The position numbers were made by a program, and so were the translations under genes. DNA of 12,015 bases from Prevotellaceae bacterium (GTDB taxonomy: Bacteria > Bacteroidota > Bacteroidia > Bacteroidales > Bacteroidaceae): the NCBI GenBank assembly GCA_021153165.1, contig JAGKTZ010000060.1, forward strand, positions 1-12,015, given 5' to 3'. Each line of letters opens with the position of its first letter. The stretch's first letter is position 1. The notes beneath the pieces are model-generated. The model made no database searches. It was not told the DNA's origin and saw only the letters and a program-made list of their open reading frames with translations. This document shows, in pieces, positions 1 to 6,636 of the stretch.

Positions 1-14
1 TAAATAAATAGAAT

Positions 15-374
15 ATGCAAAAGAATTTGACTAAGGCAGAATTGCAACTGATGAATATCCTTTGGGACAAAGGCGAAGCGACAGTAAGTGAACTCATCGA
101 AGTAATGGGTGAGCCAAAACCAGCCTATACCACAGTACTGACGGTGATGCAAGTACTGACACGCAAGGAAGTGGTGCAACCTGTGCGCAAGGGCAAAGCC
201 CACGTATTTCATCCCCTACTCTCTCGCGAGGACTACATCAATAGTTTTATGCACGAGACGCGCGAATCGCTCTTCCATGGTTCGGTGCGTAGTTTCTTCT
301 CTTACTTCGTGAAGAGCGAAAAGCTGAGCAAGGAGGAATTGCAAAAGATATTGGATGAAATGAGCGAGGAGTAA
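15..374 (+). CDS. BlaI/MecI/CopY-family transcriptional repressor
   Basis: This 119-residue protein has the size and pattern of BlaI/MecI repressors. The N-terminus (about residues 5-70) is a winged helix: LTKAELQLMNILWDKG is the family's first helix, and KPAYTTVLTVMQVLTRKEVV (35-54) is the recognition-helix region. Residues 71-119 form the helical dimerisation tail. The family binds as a dimer to operators at its own promoter and is inactivated when a partner M56 membrane protease is triggered. That partner is the next gene, 60 bases downstream. The Asn-Phe bond cut in staphylococcal BlaI/MecI appears to be replaced here by Tyr97-Phe98 (alignment from memory), so cleavage details may differ. 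The promoter and operator would lie upstream of the window. With no beta-lactamase nearby, the regulated target is probably its own operon. The family assignment is secure; the target is inferred. Confidence 0.93.
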   Translation: MQKNLTKAELQLMNILWDKGEATVSELIEVMGEPKPAYTTVLTVMQVLTRKEVVQPVRKGKAHVFHPLLSREDYINSFMHETRESLFHGSVRSFFSYFVKSEKLSKEELQKILDEMSEE

Positions 375-434
375 GAATCACGCCACGACATCATACACCC
401 ACGGCATCAACTGCTTACCAATCCACAACCGATT

Positions 435-2078
435 ATGTTGAAAGAAATTCTTCCCTACCTATACGGCTACGGGTGGCTCATGGCTACATCCCTACTGCTG
501 TTGTCATTCTATCACCTATTTTTGTCACGCAAGCACAGCTACCGCTTCATGCGTCGCTATTTGCTGGCCATTCCCTTGGTGTGCTTGGTGCAACTCTGCG
601 CTATGGCGATACACCATTACTATACGGCAGATCAGGCTCCCTTGATCATGCAAATGAATCAAGAAGAGGCCGACGCTTATCTGGCTAAATATCCCGAAAG
701 GCACATCATGGTGCAAGAGATGCCTACTGCAGCAGCCCCTGCGCAAACGGCAATAGCGACACATGCAAACGAACCTGAGCAAGCAATGGCTCTGAGTTCA
801 TCTCGCACTATACATGTATATATTGAATGGGCATTACTTGGCATTTGTGGTGTATCAGTAATTTTGATATTGGGGATGATTTCTTCTCTGCTACTGATGT
901 ATCGCAAGATGCGCCGTATGCCATCTACAATCAGTGACGACGGCTATCGCATCATCCGCTCCTCGCACATCAATACGCCGTTTTCTTTTTGGCGCACGAT
1001 ATTCTTGCCCCTCAATCGTACGTCTGAAGCCGAAAAGGTATTCATCCGCCACGAAAAAGCCCATATCACCTGCGCCCACTATATTGATGTGTTGTGTATC
1101 GAAGTGATGGTGCGCCTGCTATGGTTCAACCCCTTGCTATGGTATGTACGCAAGGCGCTGCGAGACCTGCACGAATACGAAGCAGACCGCTTGGTGCTGA
1201 GCGCAGGTGAAGATCTGCACACTTATCAAACTCTGCTCTTGAGCGAAATCGGCGAATCGTCGAGCATTGTCGCCAATGGTTTTGCAAAATCCCTGATACG
1301 CCGTCGCTTCCTCGAAATGAAGCAACAATCATCTGCACCCGTCGGCAGATGGCGCAAGGCGATGGCTACGACTTGGTTGCTGTTGCTCTGCGGTGTATTC
1401 GTGTTGTACGCATTGCCCAACGAGCGCCCCATCGTCCTGCAAATCCAGCAGACAGAATCTTTCGTTCACGGCATAGACAGCACTATGGTAGCGGCAGACT
1501 TGGACACCTGCACGACAAAGGTCTTGACCGACACTATAAATATTGAGAAAGATACCACAACCATCAAGGGCAAGGTGGACTCACTCAAGGTCGAAGCCCA
1601 ATCAGACAGCACCGCGACCGAACAATCTCAATCTATCGCAGAAGTGAGAATCGTTGCCTACAAACAAGACGACACAGCAGAGCGTCCCACCCACGCTGAA
1701 GATGGATGGCCTATTCTCTACGATTTGCCATCGCCCGACGCGAGTGACAACAAGAGTATGCAAATCACACATACCGAAACCGAGACGCACCTTACCTTCA
1801 TCAGACCCATCAAAAGCGACGACCAGTTGCTACGCTTCGGTGGTCCGGACAGTTATATCGTTGACTTTGCTACAGGGGCCCACTACAAAGCGCGCCGCAG
1901 TATTCCCGCTCAGGCATGGCATTACTTCCATTTGCAGGGAAAGCAGGGCACCAATTGCAAAGTGACCGTGGTATTTCCTCGTCTGCCTGAGACGACGCAA
2001 CACATCCAACTCTATCAAGTGACACATCATCTGCAAAGTGGCGACATCTATACCGTCTCGCAGTGGCAAAACCCATAA
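435..2078 (+). CDS. BlaR1/MecR1-type M56 membrane metallopeptidase (antirepressor) with non-penicillin-binding C-terminal region
   Basis: This is the likely sensor-protease partner of the preceding repressor. Hydrophobic segments lie near residues 11-30, 42-60, 130-156 and 311-326, which fits the four-helix M56 topology. The zinc site is HEKAH (206-210), followed by HEYEADRLVL (246-255), which supplies the third ligand glutamate. The intervening LLWFNPLLWYVRKALRDL is a strong M56 signature. In BlaR1/MecR1 the part after the last helix is a penicillin-binding domain. Here residues about 330-547 contain no SxxK/KTG-type arrangement that I can see. Instead there is a polar Asp/Thr/Ser-rich linker (about 345-440) and then a beta-rich module (about 441-530) ending in VVFPRLP, which resembles parts of the next two proteins. 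The expected action is signal-dependent proteolysis that relieves repression; the signal is unknown. The next gene starts 29 bases after the stop. Confidence 0.9.
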   Translation: MLKEILPYLYGYGWLMATSLLLLSFYHLFLSRKHSYRFMRRYLLAIPLVCLVQLCAMAIHHYYTADQAPLIMQMNQEEADAYLAKYPERHIMVQEMPTAAAPAQTAIATHANEPEQAMALSSSRTIHVYIEWALLGICGVSVILILGMISSLLLMYRKMRRMPSTISDDGYRIIRSSHINTPFSFWRTIFLPLNRTSEAEKVFIRHEKAHITCAHYIDVLCIEVMVRLLWFNPLLWYVRKALRDLHEYEADRLVLSAGEDLHTYQTLLLSEIGESSSIVANGFAKSLIRRRFLEMKQQSSAPVGRWRKAMATTWLLLLCGVFVLYALPNERPIVLQIQQTESFVHGIDSTMVAADLDTCTTKVLTDTINIEKDTTTIKGKVDSLKVEAQSDSTATEQSQSIAEVRIVAYKQDDTAERPTHAEDGWPILYDLPSPDASDNKSMQITHTETETHLTFIRPIKSDDQLLRFGGPDSYIVDFATGAHYKARRSIPAQAWHYFHLQGKQGTNCKVTVVFPRLPETTQHIQLYQVTHHLQSGDIYTVSQWQNP

Positions 2079-2107
2079 AAATCCAACGTTTCCTCTACTC
2101 AAACAAT

Positions 2108-2851
2108 ATGAAAAGGACCTTCTTTCACCTCATACTCATGCTGTGCGCCGTCGGCATTGCTTCGTGCCGTTTCCATCAGACCATGCAGCCAGCACATCAA
2201 TATATCTCGATAGAACGCAACAGCGACGGCTCAATCAATGCCCAAGGTTTGCGAGTTGTCACCGACTCGGCTGAATTAGCGCTCATCCAGCGCATGGCAC
2301 AAGCGGAAATCACCTACGACACTATGCCCCAATTTCGCCTACCTCAATTGAAGCGTGAAGCCGTGAACTATGACGAGAGCGACTACAACACCTTCGCCAT
2401 ATATACCCACCCTCACACCGTAGCAGCACAACCCTATAAAACCTCGAGGCTTGAAAAGATGGCAATATGGTGTACGCCCGAAGCAACGTATTTGGCAGTG
2501 ATTGACGAACTAAACTGGACGAGCAAATATTATCACGCCGGTAAAGATCAATACCTGCGCGACTGCAAAACGGGCCAAGTCTACCCTATCCTCGGATACA
2601 TCGGTTATCCACTCGGTCAGACGATCTGGATAGAGGGTGTCGCGGGCGAATGGCATTGTCGCGTCATGATTTTTCCACCTCTGCCCAAGCATTGCACGAC
2701 CATCGACATCATGAGCGGAGGTAAGAGGCTGAAGAAAATTGAAGGCACCACAGGCTGGACAGAGCCCGAAGATTACCTCGAGGTAAAAGTGGCCGTCCTA
2801 CAAGCACAACAACCCATCACAATATACAAGGAGACGGTGGTGGTGGAGTGA
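2108..2851 (+). CDS. Putative secreted lipoprotein sharing a beta module with its neighbours
   Basis: I do not recognise a named family. From the ATG at 2108 the protein has 247 residues and begins with a lipoprotein-type signal: a KR pair, a hydrophobic core, then GIASC with the lipid-carrying Cys at residue 20. An in-frame ATG at 2063 would overlap the upstream gene by 16 bases and add 15 residues in front of the signal peptide. I therefore chose 2108, which leaves a 29-base gap. Residues 21-115 are polar and not recognisable. Residues about 118-205 form a beta-rich module with YLRDCKTGQVYP and, near its end, HCRVMIFPPLP (183-193). This pattern recurs at the C-terminus of the M56 protease upstream and at the N-terminus of the thioredoxin protein downstream. 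The protein probably sits in the periplasm or outer membrane and works with these neighbours; its function is unknown. Confidence 0.8.
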   Translation: MKRTFFHLILMLCAVGIASCRFHQTMQPAHQYISIERNSDGSINAQGLRVVTDSAELALIQRMAQAEITYDTMPQFRLPQLKREAVNYDESDYNTFAIYTHPHTVAAQPYKTSRLEKMAIWCTPEATYLAVIDELNWTSKYYHAGKDQYLRDCKTGQVYPILGYIGYPLGQTIWIEGVAGEWHCRVMIFPPLPKHCTTIDIMSGGKRLKKIEGTTGWTEPEDYLEVKVAVLQAQQPITIYKETVVVE

Positions 2852-2947
2852 GCTAAGATATATACATCCCTTCATTCTCGTGTTACAAATCGCACTCCAC
2901 TGCGTTATATATTAAATGACCTATAACCAATAAACCTCAAATAAGCC

Positions 2948-5329
2948 ATGAGACCTAAATTGCTGACCTTATTATTTACCTTCTTTGCTCTTTTCGTACA
3001 TGCACAAGTGCCACATACGACTTGGGAACAGCCACGAGTCGGCTACAATAGCCACAGCCACGTATTCAGCATCACCAAAGTAAAACTTGGTGACGAGCAT
3101 ACCGAAGTGACTATGCACGTCAACTTCCGTCCGAAACATTGGATCAAGATGGCTTCGACAGCCTACTTACAAGTGGGCGACAAACATTACCCTATTCGCA
3201 AAAAGACGCCGATGTGGGGAGACAAGGGTACTACGCTTTTGGAACTTGACAAGGAGTTTTTCTTGGACGAAAGCGGACAGGTAGATTTTGTCTGCGTCTT
3301 CGATGCACTTCCCAAGGGCACTGCGCATTTCGACCTGATAGAACCAGCAGGATGGCTGATATATAATATTCGCCCCAACGATATGATGCCACAAGGTATC
3401 ACCGACACCTATTGGCGCAACGACAAGACTGGCGATTGGCTCATAGGTATCACTGGGCAGTACATCATTTACGACTGCCAAGTATGGCAAATCCTTTCAC
3501 AAATGCAGAAGAAGGACCGCCATGAGATCATCGTTTCGAATGGCAAGACACAAATGCCAATAAGCATCGACAAGATGAAGAAAGGCAAGCGCAAAATCAG
3601 CATCAACGGCGAGAAAGCGCTCAACTGTTCGCCCATCACGACAGCCACCCTGCCCGACTATCCCACTCGCGACGAGCGCACCGAATTTGCAGACAATGGT
3701 TATCGAGGGGACGACAGCGTCACTATCGTGGGATGGATGAAAGATATGCCCGATTTGGCAAAAAGACAAAATCATGGCACCTTTAAACTCGCCCTAAGGA
3801 ACTTGCTTGCCGACAAACAAGAGTTGATCGAAATCCCATTTGACTCGGAAGGCAGATTCTCAAAGAAATTGCCTTTACTCAACACCTCATACGCTTTGGC
3901 AATCCTTGGCAACACTACTGCCCCGACTGTATTAGAACCAGGTCAGACCTATTTCTTCCTGAGCGATTATAAAACAGGACAAACTCTCATTATGGGCGAT
4001 GATGCACGTCTGCAAAACGAACTCCTGGCTCACGACATTCCCTATATCAGCCACGGCACGCACGTGTTCGAAGGGGAAAACAAAGTAAGCGAGGAACGAT
4101 TGATGAACTTCCTGGCTGAAGGTAAGCAAAAGTTAGCAAAAGCAAATGCGGAACTTGATTCGCTCATCGCGGCTCACCCCAATCTGTCACAACGCTACAT
4201 CAACTTCGCTCGCGGGGGGCTGAAAGTTGAATTTGGTCGCGACTTAATGCAAGCACGTTTCGTCACTGAAAGATTTGACCTACCCAAAGCCTACGTAGAT
4301 TACGTCAGCGAGGAACTTTGGTTGCAACACTGCAAACCCTATACATTACACGATGGTTTCAGCACCTTTATGAGAGACTATATCAACGTGTGTAGTTCAA
4401 GCGGGAAAGCCCCAAAGGTAGAAGTCTTGGATTTAATCAAAAAGATGGCAGGCTGTGGAGACATCACCCTAACTGAGGATGAATTGGCAGCATTTGACCA
4501 ATTCGTTATAGAAAGTAAGAAACTCAAACAAACCATTGAATCCACCGAAGACCCCGAGCAGAAGAAAGCATTATCAACAGCATTTAACAACGGAGGATTA
4601 GTCCAAACTATCAATACAATCATCGGCAAATATCAATTTGAAATCTCCACAGAACTACGCCGTATACAAATGGCACACGGCCTGGATAGCGTGGCATCAG
4701 ACAAGACCATATACGAACTATTTATCGCTCGTGAACTCTATAATCAAATCGAAAACAATCGCCGTGCCTTGCCCAAGAGTCTATTGGATTGGATGCAAAC
4801 GCAACTCACTATTCCTGCATTCCGAGACTATGTACTGCAACAGCACGAGAAGTACGAAGCACTCGCTAGCAAGGATTTCTCAAAATTCACCTGCCTGCTC
4901 TCTACTGACAAGCTAGAGGGTTTGACCGAAGGCGAACAGATCCTGCGCGAACTCATCGCTCCATGGAAGGGCAAAATCATCCTGATAGATGTATGGGGTA
5001 CTTGGTGTAGACCCTGCAAAGACGCCTTGGCACACAGTCAAGAACTCTACGAGCGCATGAAACCCTACGATATTTACTTCCTCTACATGGCAAATCGTTC
5101 GGACGAGACTTCGTGGAAGAATGTCATCAAGGAATACAATGTTTCGGGCGAAAATGTAGGACACGTAAACTTGCCCGTTGAACAACAAGAAGCCGTAGAG
5201 CGCTTCCTAAAAGTAAACAAATATCCCTCCTACTTCCTGATTGGCCGAGAAGGGCATTTGCTTGACGTCAATGCTGACCCGAGAAATATGGATGCGTTTG
5301 AGGAACTGGTGAAGGGGATGGGGAAATAG
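2948..5329 (+). CDS. Secreted TlpA-like thioredoxin-fold protein with large N-terminal region
   Basis: This 793-residue protein starts with a Sec signal peptide (1-19, ending FVHA, cleavage before Gln20). Residues about 40-135 are a beta-rich module (YLQVGDKHYPIR, then FVCVFDALPKG and FDLIEP) that resembles the modules in the two upstream genes. Residues about 255-355 (TIVGWMKDMP, then EPGQTYFFLSDYKTG and DDARLQNELL) look like the DUF4369-type beta domain that precedes many Bacteroidota thioredoxins. A long helical region (380-650) follows. The C-terminus (about 655-793) is a thioredoxin fold: WGTWCRPCKDAL gives the redox pair Cys687/Cys690, and Tyr759-Pro760 fits the cis-proline. TlpA/ResA-like proteins reduce disulfides or mature c-type cytochromes in the periplasm; the substrate here is unknown. 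It lies 96 bases after the lipoprotein gene, without a promoter that I can recognise between them. Confidence 0.9.
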   Translation: MRPKLLTLLFTFFALFVHAQVPHTTWEQPRVGYNSHSHVFSITKVKLGDEHTEVTMHVNFRPKHWIKMASTAYLQVGDKHYPIRKKTPMWGDKGTTLLELDKEFFLDESGQVDFVCVFDALPKGTAHFDLIEPAGWLIYNIRPNDMMPQGITDTYWRNDKTGDWLIGITGQYIIYDCQVWQILSQMQKKDRHEIIVSNGKTQMPISIDKMKKGKRKISINGEKALNCSPITTATLPDYPTRDERTEFADNGYRGDDSVTIVGWMKDMPDLAKRQNHGTFKLALRNLLADKQELIEIPFDSEGRFSKKLPLLNTSYALAILGNTTAPTVLEPGQTYFFLSDYKTGQTLIMGDDARLQNELLAHDIPYISHGTHVFEGENKVSEERLMNFLAEGKQKLAKANAELDSLIAAHPNLSQRYINFARGGLKVEFGRDLMQARFVTERFDLPKAYVDYVSEELWLQHCKPYTLHDGFSTFMRDYINVCSSSGKAPKVEVLDLIKKMAGCGDITLTEDELAAFDQFVIESKKLKQTIESTEDPEQKKALSTAFNNGGLVQTINTIIGKYQFEISTELRRIQMAHGLDSVASDKTIYELFIARELYNQIENNRRALPKSLLDWMQTQLTIPAFRDYVLQQHEKYEALASKDFSKFTCLLSTDKLEGLTEGEQILRELIAPWKGKIILIDVWGTWCRPCKDALAHSQELYERMKPYDIYFLYMANRSDETSWKNVIKEYNVSGENVGHVNLPVEQQEAVERFLKVNKYPSYFLIGREGHLLDVNADPRNMDAFEELVKGMGK

Positions 5330-5376
5330 AGTTTAGAGTACAGATGAAAGAGTACAAATCTTAAAAAAATCCCACA

Positions 5377-5793
5377 ATGAATAAGATATCAACAATAGCA
5401 ATGTGTGCGATATTCGCTTTTGGTATGCCATTAATGGCTTCGGCGCAACGCTCCAACATAGAACATCGCCCAAAGAAAGAAATGAGAGAGAAACATCGTC
5501 CAAGAGCCATGCATGACAAGGATTTCAAGATGATGTGTGAGATAGTAGAAGATGCTTCGTTCAGTAAGAAGAAAATAGGAGTTGTCAAGGTGGCTTGTAT
5601 ATCCAGTTACTTCAAAAACGAGCAATGCGTCAAACTTCTTTCTATGATTTCCTTTGAGAACGATAGGATGGAAGCATTAAAGGTGCTTGCTCCCCGAGTG
5701 CTGGACCCAAATCCCAAGGAAATACAAAAACAATTTTCTTTCTCATCAAGCAAGGAGGAGGTAATGGAAATACTGTATCCTGAAAGAAGGTAA
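5377..5793 (+). CDS. Small secreted DUF4476-domain protein
   Basis: The 138-residue product has a signal peptide ending MASAQ (cleavage after Ala23), then a short basic linker (27-45) containing two HRP triplets. The domain spans about residues 48-134 and fits DUF4476: a helix around FKMMCEIVEDASFSKKKIGV, then YFKNEQCVKLLSMISFENDR, then RVLDPNPKEI and a closing QFSFSSSKEEVMEIL. Paired 'F..D/N R' helices and a 'V.DP.N' segment are typical of this domain, whose function is not known to me. It starts 47 bases after the thioredoxin gene on the same strand and is probably the last gene of that operon. No U-tract terminator reads in its direction, although the hairpin at 5809-5832 could act weakly. 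The mature protein is small, basic and periplasmic or surface-located by inference. Confidence 0.78.
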   Translation: MNKISTIAMCAIFAFGMPLMASAQRSNIEHRPKKEMREKHRPRAMHDKDFKMMCEIVEDASFSKKKIGVVKVACISSYFKNEQCVKLLSMISFENDRMEALKVLAPRVLDPNPKEIQKQFSFSSSKEEVMEILYPERR

Positions 5794-5803
5794 TAATAGA
5801 CAC

Positions 5804-5832
5804 AAAAACTCCTCCTCTGCTGAGAGGAGGAG
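5804..5832 (-). terminator. Intrinsic terminator of the kinase-like gene
   Basis: There is a perfect 10-bp stem (CTCCTCCTCT at 5809-5818 and AGAGGAGGAG at 5823-5832) with a four-base loop. On the - strand it is followed directly by five T (5804-5808), so it terminates the leftward gene, whose stop codon lies 20 bases away. On the + strand no T-run follows, so termination of the DUF4476 gene here would be weak. Confidence 0.85.
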
Positions 5833-5852
5833 CTAATATAGAGTTAATTTAA

Positions 5853-6497
5853 TCAATGTCTAAGGCGAAGTTCTGCGTCAATTACAAAGATATCGCCGTC
5901 TATATCCTTCAATACATTTCTTGAGACAACATCCCAAACGTCTATTTCTCCGTTAGTAAAACTGCCTTCTTTACCAGCTCCATTAAATCCCAATGCAGCC
6001 ATATAAGTTGAGATTTCGATTGAGGTGGCTGGAACCGCATTCTTGATAAGCGGCTGCTTAAATACAGGCATTATTGTAGAACCGCTAAAACCAGTAAATC
6101 CCAAAAATGTATAAGACGTATCTTCAAATAGAGAATTATGAAGTAGAACCTTGATGAAATGCTGTAGAATACTTCCCTTCGAGTTTAACAAGTTATTGAC
6201 CTTATAAATATACTTCTCAGAAATATATGTATCATTCTCATTACCGCTAGGTCCAGGAGTACCTAATCCAAACATTTGGGCCATCGGTATCCAACAATCT
6301 ATTTCCTTGGCATAGCGTTCTGTAACTATACGTTCTATATCTATTTCGCTTGCATGCTTTTCGCCTTCTCGAAGTTCGCATTTACATATGCGACAACGTC
6401 TGCTAAGTTCATTGGCGATTTCATAGATTCGGCAATTTTTTTCAACTTCCGTTCCGTTGATTCTTTGTGAAATTGATTCAAGTACTTCATGTGTCAT
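5853..6497 (-). CDS. Stand-alone polyvalent-protein-type kinase-fold protein
   Basis: The 214-residue protein matches the pattern of the putative kinase domain found in polyvalent proteins of phages and conjugative elements. A loop GPSGNENDTY (82-91) and YIYKVNNL with Lys99 resemble the nucleotide-binding loop and the ATP-contacting lysine. FKQPLI (146-151) fits the hinge. WDVVSRNVL gives Asp189 and Asn194 with the spacing of the kinase catalytic loop (D-x4-N). FVIDAEL places Asp207 where the metal-binding DFG aspartate would be. The usual HRD histidine is absent, so activity is uncertain. The N-terminal 60 residues carry an unusual CRICKC cluster (35-40). Polyvalent kinase domains are normally part of much larger proteins; here the domain stands alone, has its own promoter and terminator, and is AT-rich (6181-6240 has 15 G+C in 60). 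Horizontal acquisition is likely. The substrate is unknown. Confidence 0.72.
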   Translation of the reverse strand: MTHEVLESISQRINGTEVEKNCRIYEIANELSRRCRICKCELREGEKHASEIDIERIVTERYAKEIDCWIPMAQMFGLGTPGPSGNENDTYISEKYIYKVNNLLNSKGSILQHFIKVLLHNSLFEDTSYTFLGFTGFSGSTIMPVFKQPLIKNAVPATSIEISTYMAALGFNGAGKEGSFTNGEIDVWDVVSRNVLKDIDGDIFVIDAELRLRH

Positions 6498-6510
6498 TGC
6501 TTTTTGTTGG

Positions 6511-6542
6511 CAAAGTTATGAATTAGCAAGTAAAGTACCAAA
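6511..6542 (-). promoter_or_regulatory. Bacteroides-type promoter for the kinase-like gene
   Basis: Read on the - strand, TTTG (6542-6539) is followed after exactly 20 bases by TAACTTTG (6518-6511). This fits the -33 TTTG / -7 TAnnTTTG consensus of the Bacteroidota housekeeping sigma factor, which uses about 19-21 bases between the two. Transcription would start only a few bases before the ATG at 6497, giving an unusually short leader. Confidence 0.7.
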
Positions 6543-6636
6543 AATATCCCCATCTATCTATTACAAATCCAGTTTTGTATACTCAGAAAAAATAGACACC
6601 ATAACCTAAAACCTCACAACCAAAACCTACTCAATA

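Noticed and set aside
811..818. TACATGTA palindrome as a BlaI/MecI-type operator
   Set aside because: It lacks the usual central spacing between TACA and TGTA and lies inside the M56 coding sequence.
435..2078. Beta-lactam sensor (true BlaR1)
   Set aside because: No penicillin-binding domain follows the last membrane helix and no beta-lactamase gene is present in the window.
2063..2107. Longer N-terminus of the lipoprotein gene
   Set aside because: It would place 15 residues before a clear lipoprotein signal peptide and overlap the upstream gene; the ATG at 2108 is better.
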